This document shows, piece after piece, positions 9,627-18,614 of a stretch of DNA of 64,000 bases (positions are counted from its first letter, which is position 1; each line of letters begins with the position of its first letter). The DNA is from Polaribacter sp. HaHaR_3_91 (lineage in GTDB: Bacteria > Bacteroidota > Bacteroidia > Flavobacteriales > Flavobacteriaceae): the NCBI RefSeq assembly GCF_019278525.1, contig NZ_CP058986.1, forward strand, positions 744,001 to 808,000, read 5' to 3'. A model generated the notes under the pieces. It worked only from the letters and a program-made list of their open reading frames with translations. It had not been told where the DNA came from and ran no database searches. The translations under genes and the position numbers were made by a program.

Positions 9627-10309
9627 TATTTCTATTGATTTGATTTATCTAAAACGATAAAAAATGAAAAGCTAAAAAGCTTAAAAAAGAAGTTAAACGC
9701 TAGGAGCGTTTATTTAAAAAAAGAGTGAGGAGGTATGAATTTTTTAGGTTGGTTTTTAAACACTAAAAAATTAAAGTTGAATATTCTAAAGTTACGCTGT
9801 TTGTGTATCCTTATTTTCATAATGCAAAGGTACAAAAAGCATATGCTACTATCAAATTATATAGGTTTAATACCAAAATATCTTGTTTTATAGATTTATA
9901 AAGGTAAAAAAATGTAGTTGTTTAAATATTATGTATCAATATTGTTAGCGGGACGTAAAATTGTTTTTTTTTAAGTGATATATACATCCGAAGAAAATGC
10001 TCCCAAACAAATGATTGTGGTGTTTTTTGTTAAATCCGATATCCATAACATTTTGTAAGTGACACTGGTTTCTTTAGGATATGATCTCTTGTTTGATTTT
10101 CGATAATTTTAAAGATTTGATTCTTTAAGGATTGTTGGTTTTAGTTTTTACCTATAAATGTATGATATATAGTGATTGGCTTGAATTCTGTTTAGCATAG
10201 TTATTCGTTTTTATGCTTAAATACAAGCTAGCTCAAATTCAAAGCATGACAAAAAAGCAGACTTTTTCATTTGGTACAGTTTTGGCAATTATCTCTAAAA
10301 ATAAACAGT
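9627..10309. other. Intergenic region, 680 bp, no gene recognised
   Basis: Contains a minus-strand promoter (9825-9856) and a short hairpin AAACGCTAGGAGCGTTT near 9695. One ATG-initiated frame of 53 codons around 9737 has no recognisable features and I do not call it. The rest, to 10309, shows no tRNA, repeat or coding signature. Confidence 0.6.
9825..9856 (-). promoter_or_regulatory. Promoter of GNAT-proCBA operon
   Basis: On the minus strand: TTTG (9853-9856), 20-base spacer, TACCTTTG (9825-9832), a full match to the Bacteroidota sigma consensus. It predicts a 5' leader of about 190 bases before the acetyltransferase gene. Confidence 0.75.
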
Positions 10310-10669
10310 ATGAAAACCTTTTTAAAAATTTTATTAACGGCTTTAGCAGTAATTGTTTTAGCTAATATTTTACCAGGTATTTCTGTAGCAGGTTATGTTG
10401 CGGCAATTATTGTTGCTGTGGTTATATCGTTACTAAATATGTTTGTAAGACCACTTTTAATCTTTTTTACATTACCTGCAACTATTGTCACTTTTGGCTT
10501 ATTTATTTTTGTAATTAATGCGTGCATTATATTATTGGCAGATAAGTTAGTAGATGGTTTTGCTGTTTCCGGATTTTTTGCTGCCCTATTATTCAGTGTT
10601 TTACTGTCTATTTTTAGATCGGCATTATTTTCATTATTAAAAGAGGATACCAAAACAATTCAAAACTAA
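10310..10669 (+). CDS. Phage-holin-family (superfamily IV) membrane protein
   Basis: 119 residues made almost wholly of hydrophobic segments: ~4-24, ~30-50, ~58-85 and ~90-110, interrupted by the motif SLLNMFVRPLLIFFTLPATIVTFGLF. This is the 4-TM family (mycobacterial-type holin/DUF) annotated as phage holin family protein in many non-phage genomes; it is a chromosomal inner-membrane protein of unknown role, and no phage genes lie nearby. The start at 10310 (MKTFLKILLTALAV) is preferred to the upstream one at 10271, which adds non-conserved residues. Confidence 0.75.
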   Translation: MKTFLKILLTALAVIVLANILPGISVAGYVAAIIVAVVISLLNMFVRPLLIFFTLPATIVTFGLFIFVINACIILLADKLVDGFAVSGFFAALLFSVLLSIFRSALFSLLKEDTKTIQN

Positions 10670-10699
10670 ATAACAATACTGAATTAGAAGTATTTAACA

Positions 10700-10730
10700 T
10701 TTGTGCAATCAATTAAAATTATTAATTTTG
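10700..10730 (+). promoter_or_regulatory. Promoter of tig
   Basis: TTTG at 10700-10703, 19-base spacer, TAATTTTG at 10723-10730: a textbook flavobacterial promoter, 31 bases before the trigger factor ATG. Confidence 0.85.
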
Positions 10731-10761
10731 CACTCGATTTTTCAAGATAAAAGAACAAGAA

Positions 10762-12084
10762 ATGAATATTACAAAAGAAAGCATTGATGCGTTAAACGCA
10801 GTTGTAAAAGTAGATATCGTAGCAGAAGATTATCAAGCAAAAGTATCAAGTTTATTAACAGATTACCGTAAAAAGGCAGATGTTCCTGGTTTTAGAAAAG
10901 GACATGTACCAATGGGGATGATTAAAAAGCAGTATGGTAAATCTATTATGATAGATGAGGTTAACAAGCTTTTACAAGAGTCTTTAAATAAATTTATAGC
11001 AGAAGAAAAATTAGAAATGTTAGGTAATCCTTTACCTAGAATGACTGAAGATTTTAACTGGGATGCAGAAGAGTTTTCTTTTGAATTTGAATTAGGTTTA
11101 GCACCTGTTTTTGAGGTAGATTTAAAAGCTAAAGATAAAGTTACACAATACAATATTATTGCAACAGAAGAATTACTTGACGAAGAAGTTAAGAACATTC
11201 AAACTCGTTACGGTAAAGTAAGTGCCATAGAAGAAGCTACTGAAGAATCTAATATTACAGGTACTTTTGTAAATGAAGAAAATGAAATCAACAAAAAATC
11301 TACTTTTATCGTAAAAGACTTAAATGGTGATGAGAACATCTCTAAATTAGTTGGAGCTAAAGTTGGTGACGTAGTAGAGTTAGGTACAAAAAATTTATTT
11401 GAAGATGCTCATAGATTAGAACACATTTTAGGTGTTTCTCATGATGTAATTCACGATTTAGACATTACTGTTTCTTTTACCGTAGAAGAAGTTACAAAAA
11501 CAGAGCCAGCAGATTTAGACAAGGAATTGTTCGATAAATTATTTCCTGATGGAAGTGTAACTTCTGTAACTGAATTAAGAGAAAAAATTAAAGAAGACGC
11601 AGAAAAGCAATTTCAACAGCAAGGAGATCAACAATTATTAAATGCTATTACAGAGTATTTAGTAGAAAGTACAAAGTTTGATTTACCAGCAGATTTCTTA
11701 AAGAAATGGTTAAGAACTGCAGGAGAAAAGCCTTTAACAGAAGAAGAAGCTACTGCAGAATTTGAAAAATCAGAAAAAGGTTTACGTTATCAATTAATCG
11801 AAGGAAAGGTTATGAAAGATAATGATATTAAAATAGATTATACAGAATTGGTAGACTATGCAAAAGGATTTATCCGTACGCAAATGGCTCAATTTGGTAA
11901 TACAAATCCAGAAGAAAAAGAATTGGATGATATTGCTGGTAGAATTTTACAAAACCAAGAAGAAGCTCAGAAATTACAATCTCAGTTAATTAGTAACAAG
12001 TTATTAACTTTTTACAAAGAGAACATGAGTTTTAAATCTAAAGAGCTTTCTTACGAAGACTTTATTAAAGAAGTATATAAATAA
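10762..12084 (+). CDS. tig: Trigger factor
   Basis: Ribosome-associated chaperone that receives nascent chains at the exit tunnel. The 440-residue protein has an N-terminal ribosome-binding domain whose key motif is present (VPGFRKGHVPMGMIKKQYG, corresponding to the GFRxGKxP signature). The middle part (~150-240) is a diverged FKBP-like PPIase segment, and the C-terminal helical domain holds the long EKQFQQQGDQQLLNAITEY helix. The PPIase region looks weakly conserved, as is usual in Bacteroidota. It precedes clpP and clpX, the classic tig-clpP-clpX order, but here a terminator and spacer separate tig from clpP. Confidence 0.95.
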   Translation: MNITKESIDALNAVVKVDIVAEDYQAKVSSLLTDYRKKADVPGFRKGHVPMGMIKKQYGKSIMIDEVNKLLQESLNKFIAEEKLEMLGNPLPRMTEDFNWDAEEFSFEFELGLAPVFEVDLKAKDKVTQYNIIATEELLDEEVKNIQTRYGKVSAIEEATEESNITGTFVNEENEINKKSTFIVKDLNGDENISKLVGAKVGDVVELGTKNLFEDAHRLEHILGVSHDVIHDLDITVSFTVEEVTKTEPADLDKELFDKLFPDGSVTSVTELREKIKEDAEKQFQQQGDQQLLNAITEYLVESTKFDLPADFLKKWLRTAGEKPLTEEEATAEFEKSEKGLRYQLIEGKVMKDNDIKIDYTELVDYAKGFIRTQMAQFGNTNPEEKELDDIAGRILQNQEEAQKLQSQLISNKLLTFYKENMSFKSKELSYEDFIKEVYK

Positions 12085-12100
12085 CAGTAAGTTATTTATA

Positions 12101-12127
12101 GGTCACCTCGAGCACAGTCGAGAGGTT
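12101..12127. repeat. Short palindromic intergenic repeat
   Basis: GGTCACCTCGAGCACAGTCGAGAGG folds as CTCGA/TCGAG-type hairpin. It resembles the REP-like dispersed palindromes common in flavobacterial genomes; only one copy of this exact type is visible in the window. Confidence 0.5.
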
Positions 12128-12145
12128 TTAAAATTATAAATAATT

Positions 12146-12178
12146 AAAAACCTGAATTGTTATATTCAGGTTTTTTTA
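12146..12178 (+). terminator. Terminator of tig
   Basis: AAAACCTGAAT arm, short loop, ATTCAGGTTTT arm, continuing into a run of T. Confidence 0.9.
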
Positions 12179-12252
12179 GCGACAAACTGAAACAAAATAG
12201 TAAGAAATAGTTCTTATATTTACAATATTAAACTTAAAAAAGCATCATAATA

Positions 12253-12915
12253 ATGGATTACGGAAAAGAGTTCGAGAAATACGCAACAAAACATCACGGA
12301 ATTAACAGCAACTATTATGGCAAGATTACAAGTAGTGTAACGCCATATATTATGGAAGAGCGTCAAATGAACATTACTCAAATGGATGTTTTTTCTCGTT
12401 TAATGATGGATAGAATTATCTTTTTAGGAACAGGAATTAATGACCAGGTAGCAAATATTATTCAAGCTCAGTTATTATTTTTAGAAAGTGTAGATGCTAA
12501 TAAAGATATTTCAATTTATATCAATTCTCCAGGTGGGGGAGTGTATGCAGGTTTAGGTATTTATGATACTATGCAGTTCATAAAACCAGATGTAGCAACG
12601 ATTTGTACAGGTATGGCAGCTTCTATGGGAGCCGTTTTAATGTGTGCAGGAGCAGCAGGTAAACGTTCTGCATTACCACATTCTAGAGTTATGATTCACC
12701 AACCTTTAGGTGGTGCACAAGGTCAGGCTTCAGATATCGAAATTACTGCAAGAGAAATTATAAAGTTAAAAGGAGAGTTGTATGATATTATTGCAAACCA
12801 CTCTGGTCAAACTGTAGAAAAGGTACACAATGATTCTGATAGAGATTATTGGATGAAAGCAGATGAAGCAAAAGCGTACGGAATGATTGACGAAGTTTTA
12901 GCAAGAAAAAAGTAA
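12253..12915 (+). CDS. clpP: ATP-dependent Clp protease proteolytic subunit
   Basis: Serine peptidase that forms the tetradecameric chamber and degrades proteins unfolded by ClpX. The 220-residue protein shows the catalytic Ser124 in GMAASMGAVL and His149 in RVMIHQPLGG, plus the substrate-binding INSPGGGVYAGLGIYDTM loop. The N-terminus is about 25 residues longer than the mature E. coli enzyme and may be processed, as in other ClpP proteins. It lies 77 bases before clpX on the same strand, consistent with a shared transcript. Confidence 0.97.
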   Translation: MDYGKEFEKYATKHHGINSNYYGKITSSVTPYIMEERQMNITQMDVFSRLMMDRIIFLGTGINDQVANIIQAQLLFLESVDANKDISIYINSPGGGVYAGLGIYDTMQFIKPDVATICTGMAASMGAVLMCAGAAGKRSALPHSRVMIHQPLGGAQGQASDIEITAREIIKLKGELYDIIANHSGQTVEKVHNDSDRDYWMKADEAKAYGMIDEVLARKK

Positions 12916-12992
12916 ATAGTTTGCTTTAAGCAATAAGTTCTATGCAGTTAGCCTGCCTAGAGCTTAAAGCCTAGAGCCTAAAGCGAGGAAAA
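12916..12992. repeat. clpP-clpX spacer with AAGC/AGCC repeat words
   Basis: The spacer contains repeated words GAGCTTAAAGC, CTAGAGC and CTAAAGC in direct array, giving it a minisatellite look. A similar word set (TTTAAGC, ATGCTTTAAG) occurs in the nfu-ubiE spacer at 32090-32132. Function unknown. Confidence 0.4.
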
Positions 12993-14231
12993 ATGTCGAA
13001 AGAAGAAAATTTAGAATGTTCGTTTTGCGGACGAAAAAAAGCAGAAACAGACTTGTTAATAGCAGGTATGGATGCTCATATTTGCGATAAATGTATAGAG
13101 CAAGCGCACGGAATTGTAGAAGAAGAAATTACTGAAGCAAAATCTAGCGACTTATCTAAAGATTTAACGCTTAGAAAGCCTTTGCAAATTAAAGAGTTTT
13201 TAGATCAATATATTATTGGTCAATTAGAAACTAAAAGAGCAATGGCAGTAGCAGTTTATAATCATTATAAAAGATTATTACAAACCAAAGACGATAAAGA
13301 CGATGTAGAAATAGAAAAATCTAACATTGTTTTAGTTGGAGAAACCGGAACCGGAAAAACCTTAGTAGCAAAAACAATTGCAAGAATGTTAAACGTTCCT
13401 TTTGCTATTGTAGATGCCACTGTTTTAACGCAAGCTGGTTATGTTGGTGAAGATGTAGAAAGTATTTTAAGTAAATTATTACAAGCTGCAGATTACGATG
13501 TAGAAAAAGCGCAAAGAGGTATTATTTTTATTGATGAAATTGATAAAATTGCTCGTAAAGGAGACAATCCTTCTATTACAAGAGATGTTTCTGGAGAAGG
13601 AGTACAGCAAGCTTTATTAAAATTATTAGAAGGTACAGTTGTAAATGTAGCGCCTAAAGGAGGTAGAAAACATCCGGAGCAAAAATTTATAGAAGTAGAC
13701 ACTAAAGAGATTTTATTTATTGCAGGTGGTGCTTTTTCTGGAATCGAAAGATATATAAGTAAGCGTTTAAATATGCAAGCTGTTGGTTTTGGTGCTTCTT
13801 TAGATGATGATAAAGTAGATGAAGACAACTTGTTACAATACATTATTCCTTCAGATTTAAAAGCTTTTGGTTTAATTCCAGAAATTATTGGGCGTTTACC
13901 AGTATTAAGCTACATGAATCCATTAGATGCGACCACGTTAAGAGCAATCTTAACAGAGCCTAAAAACGCTATTATTAAGCAATATTCTAAGTTGTTTACA
14001 ATGGATGATGTGGAGTTTACGATAGAAGAAGAAGCTTTAAATTATATCGTAGAAAAAGCGGTAGAATATAAATTAGGAGCAAGAGGATTACGTTCTTTAT
14101 GTGAGGCAATTTTTACAGATGCCATGTTCGATTTACCAAGTTCTGATGAAAAAGAACTAAATGTAACTAAGGAGTATGCAGAAGCAAAATTATCTAATTC
14201 AACTTTAAAGAAATTAAAGGCAGCTTCTTAA
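12993..14231 (+). CDS. clpX: ATP-dependent Clp protease ATP-binding subunit
   Basis: AAA+ unfoldase that feeds substrates to ClpP. The 412-residue protein has an intact N-terminal zinc-binding domain (Cys9, Cys12, Cys31, Cys34 in CSFC...CDKC), Walker A GETGTGKT at 116-123, pore loop AGYVGED, Walker B IIFIDEID (177-184), the RKH-type loop GGRKHP, and the ClpP-docking tripeptide region around GFG (VGFGASL). Sensor 2 GARGLR is near the C-terminus. The intact zinc site is notable beside the zinc-less DnaG and AccD in this window. Confidence 0.97.
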   Translation: MSKEENLECSFCGRKKAETDLLIAGMDAHICDKCIEQAHGIVEEEITEAKSSDLSKDLTLRKPLQIKEFLDQYIIGQLETKRAMAVAVYNHYKRLLQTKDDKDDVEIEKSNIVLVGETGTGKTLVAKTIARMLNVPFAIVDATVLTQAGYVGEDVESILSKLLQAADYDVEKAQRGIIFIDEIDKIARKGDNPSITRDVSGEGVQQALLKLLEGTVVNVAPKGGRKHPEQKFIEVDTKEILFIAGGAFSGIERYISKRLNMQAVGFGASLDDDKVDEDNLLQYIIPSDLKAFGLIPEIIGRLPVLSYMNPLDATTLRAILTEPKNAIIKQYSKLFTMDDVEFTIEEEALNYIVEKAVEYKLGARGLRSLCEAIFTDAMFDLPSSDEKELNVTKEYAEAKLSNSTLKKLKAAS

Positions 14232-14238
14232 TTTTCTT

Positions 14239-14327
14239 TGGGCGTTACCACAAGGGGCAGGCTTTTGCACTCGCTTTTTTTGTAGAAAAACAAAAAAGAG
14301 CTCAAACAATTGCGCAATCCTTAACGC
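14239..14327. repeat. Dispersed ~85-bp intergenic element, copy 2
   Basis: Starts TGGGCGTTACCACAAGGGGC and ends CAATCCTTAACGC; same ends and overall layout as copy 1 at 6092-6176 with a diverged centre. Ends GCGTTA/TAACGC are complementary. Confidence 0.7.
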
Positions 14328-14379
14328 GTATCGCAAACTAAAAAAGGAAGTTTGTAAAAACAATTATTTAAAATTTATA

Positions 14380-14415
14380 CAAACCTCAAAGGTTTTTAAA
14401 ACCTTTGAGGTTTTA
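14380..14415 (+). terminator. Terminator after clpX
   Basis: AACCTCAAAGGTTT arm and AAACCTTTGAGGTT arm form a long hairpin followed by TTATTTTG. Confidence 0.85.
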
Positions 14416-14494
14416 TTTTGTTAGAACTTTTTATAATAGAAAAAATAACGTTCTAATTATTATCTTTGTCATCACTTTCCAATAAAACCAATAA

Positions 14495-16513
14495 ATGATA
14501 TTAAGAAGTACCATAGACCGCATTTTCGAAACAGCTAGAGTAGAAGAGGTTATTGGAGAATTTGTTGTGCTTAAAAAAGCAGGAAGTAACTTTAAAGGTT
14601 TGAGTCCGTTTACAGACGAAAAATCACCTTCTTTTATGGTCTCTCCAGTAAAACAAATCTGGAAAGATTTTTCTACAGGAAAAGGAGGGAATTCTGTTTC
14701 CTTTTTAATGGAGCATGAACATTATACCTATCCAGAAGCATTAAGGTGGTTGGCTAAAAAATACAATATAGAAATTGAAGAAGCAGAGCAATCATCTGAA
14801 GAAAAAGCTCAGATGAATGAACGAGAAAGCATGTATTTGGTTTCAACCTTTGCTAAAGATTATTTTCATGAGTTAATGCTTACTTCTAATAAAGGAAAAG
14901 CCATAGGATTGTCATATTTTAAAGAACGTGGTTTTACAGATGAAACTATTAAAAGGTTCGAGTTAGGATATTGTATGGACGAGTGGGATAATTTTACAAA
15001 TGCTGCTTTAAAAAGAGGCTACGATTTAAAGTTTTTAGCATCCACAGGACTTACAATTGTAAAAGAGAACAAACAATTCGACCGTTTTAAAGGACGTGTA
15101 ATGTTCCCGATACATTCTATGTCGGGACGTATTTTAGGTTTTGGAGGGCGTATTTTAACGGCTGATAAAAAAGCAGCTAAATACTTAAATTCACCAGAAA
15201 GTGATATTTACCATAAAAGTAAAATTCTATACGGATTATACCAAGCTAAGAAAGAAATAGCCAAACAAGACAATTGCTTTTTGGTAGAAGGCTATACGGA
15301 TGTAATTTCTTTTAATCAATCTGGAGTAGAGAATGTAGTAGCGTCTTCTGGTACTGCTTTAACACCAGATCAAATTAGGTTAATAAATAGATTAACAAAA
15401 AATATTACTGTACTTTTTGATGGAGATGCAGCCGGAATTAGAGCTTCCATTCGTGGTATCGATTTAATTCTAGAGCAAGGAATGAACGTAAAAGTAGTTC
15501 AGTTTCCTGATGGCGAAGATCCAGATAGTTTTGCAAAAGCCAATTCAAATGCAGAATTAGCAGCTTATTTAGAGGATTCTGCACAAGATTTTATCAATTT
15601 TAAAGTATCCCTTTTATTAAAAGATTCTAATAACGACCCTATAAAAAAAGCGGGTGTAATTAGAGATATTGTAACAAGTATAGCTAAAATTCCAGATGGT
15701 ATTCAGCGAGAAGTTTACGTACAAGAATGTTCTAGAATCATGGATATTTCAGAACGCGTATTGTTTAGTGAGTTAGCGCAGTTGTTAAAAAAGGGATTAC
15801 AAGAAAAAAGTAAATCTAACAGACAGCTAAACACCCCACAACAAAACCCAAACGAGCCTCCACCAGATTATGCTAGTGGACAAGAACAAACTAAAATGGG
15901 CTTGGTTAAAGGTGGTGTAGTTGCTAACCAGAAAATAGATCAACTTTCTATTTTAGAAAATGAGATTATTAAAATTTTACTTTTATATGGAAATGAAGAA
16001 GTAGAGTTTACGGAAGAAGTTATAAATGTAGATGATGCAGGTAGAGAGAAAATAGATACAAGGAAATATGAAAATACGGTTTCAGCAGAAATTTATGTGC
16101 ATTTACATGAAGATGAAATAGAATTTTCTAACGTACTTTTTCAAGAAATTTATACCGAAATTATTCATCAGTTAAATCAGTTAGAAAAATTAGATATTGA
16201 TGGTTTAATTAATCATAAGAATTCAGAAATATCTACCATTGTAACTTCTATTTTAATGGAAAAAGAAAATCCTAATAGACAGCTAAGTAATTGGGAAGGG
16301 CAAAACATAGAGGTAAAGTCTGCTTTAGAAGTTTTGGCCAAAGATGTGAATGATGTGGTGTATAATTTAAGACGCGTTTTAATAGGAGAAAAGATAGATG
16401 AATTGATGAGTGAGGCTGTAGCAAACCAAGGCTCACCAATAGATTTAGAGGTTATTAGGAATTATACAAACCTGAAAATGAGGCTCTTTGAAAAGCTGAA
16501 TAGAGTTGTTTAA
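14495..16513 (+). CDS. dnaG: DNA primase
   Basis: Makes RNA primers for replication. The 672-residue protein has the N-terminal CHC2-like domain (~1-95), the DnaG catalytic core with YLNSPESDIYHKSKILYG and the Toprim elements FLVEGYTDVIS and ITVLFDGDAAGIRA, and a C-terminal helicase-binding region. The zinc-site positions that are normally Cys/His are here Ser37, Thr40, Asp58 and Thr61 (GLSPFTDEKSPSF, IWKDFSTGKGG), so the domain cannot bind zinc in the classical way while its fold-defining residues remain. TATCTTTG just upstream (about 14472) is a candidate -7 box. Confidence 0.96.
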   Translation: MILRSTIDRIFETARVEEVIGEFVVLKKAGSNFKGLSPFTDEKSPSFMVSPVKQIWKDFSTGKGGNSVSFLMEHEHYTYPEALRWLAKKYNIEIEEAEQSSEEKAQMNERESMYLVSTFAKDYFHELMLTSNKGKAIGLSYFKERGFTDETIKRFELGYCMDEWDNFTNAALKRGYDLKFLASTGLTIVKENKQFDRFKGRVMFPIHSMSGRILGFGGRILTADKKAAKYLNSPESDIYHKSKILYGLYQAKKEIAKQDNCFLVEGYTDVISFNQSGVENVVASSGTALTPDQIRLINRLTKNITVLFDGDAAGIRASIRGIDLILEQGMNVKVVQFPDGEDPDSFAKANSNAELAAYLEDSAQDFINFKVSLLLKDSNNDPIKKAGVIRDIVTSIAKIPDGIQREVYVQECSRIMDISERVLFSELAQLLKKGLQEKSKSNRQLNTPQQNPNEPPPDYASGQEQTKMGLVKGGVVANQKIDQLSILENEIIKILLLYGNEEVEFTEEVINVDDAGREKIDTRKYENTVSAEIYVHLHEDEIEFSNVLFQEIYTEIIHQLNQLEKLDIDGLINHKNSEISTIVTSILMEKENPNRQLSNWEGQNIEVKSALEVLAKDVNDVVYNLRRVLIGEKIDELMSEAVANQGSPIDLEVIRNYTNLKMRLFEKLNRVV

Positions 16514-16615
16514 TATTATTAAATTGTAAAATCGGGTGTTTATCCCTATAGCATTAATTTATAATCAAATAGATTTTTTGTATATTGCACTCGCAAAAAG
16601 AAAACCCTCAGTATT

Positions 16616-16747
16616 ATGAAAAGATCATTACAATTTTTAAAAATTATTCAATTATTCCTATTGTTACCATTTGAAATTTCATCAGGTTCTAAGAAAAAAG
16701 CATATTTAAAGATTAAAAAGATGATGGTTGCAGCAAATTTGCTGTAA
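16616..16747 (+). CDS. Small 43-residue hydrophobic protein (candidate)
   Basis: Not recognised. It encodes MKRSLQFLKIIQLFLLLPFE followed by a basic tail rich in Lys (SSGSKKKAYLKIKKMM). The N-terminal half would form one short membrane helix or signal-like segment, with no clear cleavage site; the C-terminal half is strongly basic. It lies between dnaG and nadE, with a TATATTGC-type box at about 16581 upstream and a strong terminator 20 bases after the stop. That arrangement makes a real transcription unit likely even if the peptide itself is uncertain. Confidence 0.5.
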   Translation: MKRSLQFLKIIQLFLLLPFEISSGSKKKAYLKIKKMMVAANLL

Positions 16748-16766
16748 TAATAAAATTATAAATAGA

Positions 16767-16800
16767 AAAGCCTTAATTTAATAGAATTAAGGCTTTTTTT
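16767..16800 (+). terminator. Bidirectional terminator between small ORF and nadE
   Basis: AAAAGCCTTAAT and ATTAAGGCTTTT arms with T run; A-run on the other side also suits the convergent nadE. Confidence 0.9.
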
Positions 16801-16806
16801 ATGTTT

Positions 16807-17595
16807 CTATTTTATTTCATTTGGAATTTCACAAATAGGAATTGGTAGCATTTTATGTTGGTTAATTCTATTTAATCTTGTGTAAATTTTAAAAACTTCT
16901 AGATCTCTTCCTGAAAAATCATTTTCAGATTTTCCTTTTTCTTGCATCACCATGGCCCATTCTAATTCATCATAAGAAGCACCTATTTGATCTTCATCAG
17001 TTCTGCTATCCCCAAATAACCCATCCGTTGGTTGTGCTTTTTGTATGGAGTTTGGTACTTCTAAAAACTCAGATAATGCATATACTTCAGATTTCATTAA
17101 ATCTGCAATAGGACTTAAGTCAACACCACCATCACCATATTTGGTGTAAAATCCAACGCCAAAATCTTCTACTTTATTACCTGTTCCAGCTACTAAAGAG
17201 CTATGTAGACCTGCTAAATAGTATAAAGTTGTCATTCTAAGTCTAGCTCTTGTATTTGCTAAAGACAAATCTACTTTAGCTGAAGGATCTGCATTTGGTA
17301 CAACATTTTTAAAATCCTCGAAAGTAGAGGTTAGATCTACGCAAACATCAGAAACATTATCAAAATTATTTTTTAATTGTGTAATATGCTCTTGTGCTCT
17401 ACTAACCTGAATTGGAGATTGATGAATTGGCATTTCTACACATAAAGTAGGTAAACCAGTTTTAGCACATAAAGTAGAGGTAAGGGCAGAGTCTATACCG
17501 CCAGAAACTCCAACTACAAATCCTTTTACTTTTGCATTCTCAGCATAATCTTTTAGCCATTTTATAATGTATTCGGCAACCTTTTCAGTCTTCAT
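16807..17595 (-). CDS. nadE: NAD+ synthase
   Basis: Amidates nicotinic acid adenine dinucleotide to NAD+. The 262-residue protein has the ATP-pyrophosphatase P-loop SGGIDS at residues 31-36, and TRARLRMTTLYYLAG, GTGNKVEDFGVGFYTKYGDGGVDLSPIADLMKSEV as the second signature region. There is no N-terminal glutaminase (CN hydrolase) domain, so it should use ammonia directly or rely on another amidotransferase. Divergent from gldB with about 59 bases between starts. Confidence 0.95.
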   Translation of the reverse strand: MKTEKVAEYIIKWLKDYAENAKVKGFVVGVSGGIDSALTSTLCAKTGLPTLCVEMPIHQSPIQVSRAQEHITQLKNNFDNVSDVCVDLTSTFEDFKNVVPNADPSAKVDLSLANTRARLRMTTLYYLAGLHSSLVAGTGNKVEDFGVGFYTKYGDGGVDLSPIADLMKSEVYALSEFLEVPNSIQKAQPTDGLFGDSRTDEDQIGASYDELEWAMVMQEKGKSENDFSGRDLEVFKIYTRLNRINQHKMLPIPICEIPNEIK

Positions 17596-17654
17596 TGATA
17601 AACTATTTTAGTATTTTTAGCGTTCTTAAATCTAATGACTAAGGTACAAAGAAT

Positions 17655-18614
17655 ATGAGATTTTATTTTATGATTTTAATGGTTTTATGTGTGTTTTTTT
17701 CGTGTTCTGATAAAAAAAACACTCAAATTGATGTTTCTACAGTAAATATTGATTTTACCACAAAAAGATACGAAGTTGATTTTTATAATTCAACAGTAAA
17801 TACATTACCTGCGCTTAAAAATAAATATCCTTATTTATTTCCAAAATCATTTTCAGATAGTTTGGCTATTTTAAAAATAGCCGATAAAGATGAGCAAGAA
17901 TTATTTTTAGAGACTCAAAAGTTATATGCAGATATTTCTCCCTTAGAATCTCAATTAACCTCTCTTTTTAAGCATGTTAAATATTATAATACCAATTTTA
18001 AAGCTCCCGATGTGGTTACTATGATTTCTAATATAGATTATAATAGTAGAGTGATTTATGCAGATAGTTTATTGTTTATTTCTTTGGATGTGTACTTAGG
18101 TAAAACACACAGATTTTATGCAGATTATCCAAAATACATCAAAGAAAACAATACCAAAGAAAATATAGTTGTTGATGTAGCAAATTCTATGATAGAAAAG
18201 CAATTTGTAGCATTACCTAATAGAAGTTTTTTATCAAAAATGATTCATGAAGGAAAGAAATTGTATGCGTTAGATTTGTATTTGCCTACCATTTCAGATC
18301 AATTTAAAATTGGGTATTCAAGTGAAAAGTTAGACTGGGCTATTGCCAATGAAGAAAATATTTGGAAATATTTTGTAGAAAGAAAGTTGCTATTTAGCAC
18401 AGAAACAGCCTTAAATAAAAGGTTTTTAGACAATGCTCCCTTTTCTAAATTTTATTTACAGAATGATAATGATTCTCCAGGAAGAATTGGTGCATGGTTA
18501 GGGTGGCAGATTGTAAAGTCTTTTATGCAAAATAATGATGTATCTTTGCAAGAATTATTAATTATTGATTTTGAGGAATTATTCCAAAAATCAAATTACA
18601 AGCCTAAAAAATAA
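17655..18614 (+). CDS. gldB: Gliding motility lipoprotein GldB
   Basis: Cell-envelope lipoprotein needed for gliding and T9SS function in Flavobacterium johnsoniae; its biochemical role is unknown. The 319-residue protein begins with a lipoprotein signal (MRFYFMILMVLCVFFSC, lipid-attached Cys17) and contains no TM segment afterwards. Middle region features YADSLLFISLDVYLGKTHRFY and the C-terminal NDNDSPGRIGAWLGWQIVKS match the GldB family pattern. It is followed by gldC with a one-base overlap, the arrangement known from F. johnsoniae. The start gives the signal peptide immediately. Confidence 0.9.
   Translation: MRFYFMILMVLCVFFSCSDKKNTQIDVSTVNIDFTTKRYEVDFYNSTVNTLPALKNKYPYLFPKSFSDSLAILKIADKDEQELFLETQKLYADISPLESQLTSLFKHVKYYNTNFKAPDVVTMISNIDYNSRVIYADSLLFISLDVYLGKTHRFYADYPKYIKENNTKENIVVDVANSMIEKQFVALPNRSFLSKMIHEGKKLYALDLYLPTISDQFKIGYSSEKLDWAIANEENIWKYFVERKLLFSTETALNKRFLDNAPFSKFYLQNDNDSPGRIGAWLGWQIVKSFMQNNDVSLQELLIIDFEELFQKSNYKPKK

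Noticed and set aside
9737..9898. 53-codon ATG frame in the 680-bp spacer upstream of the proline operon
   Set aside because: No recognisable features, overlaps the predicted promoter of the opposite strand.
10310..10669. Phage origin of the holin-family protein
   Set aside because: The family is widespread on chromosomes, and no other phage genes or attachment sites are near.
14495..14600. dnaG as a non-functional pseudogene because of missing zinc ligands
   Set aside because: The frame is intact for 672 codons, catalytic Toprim motifs are complete and the substitutions are consistent with a lineage trait.
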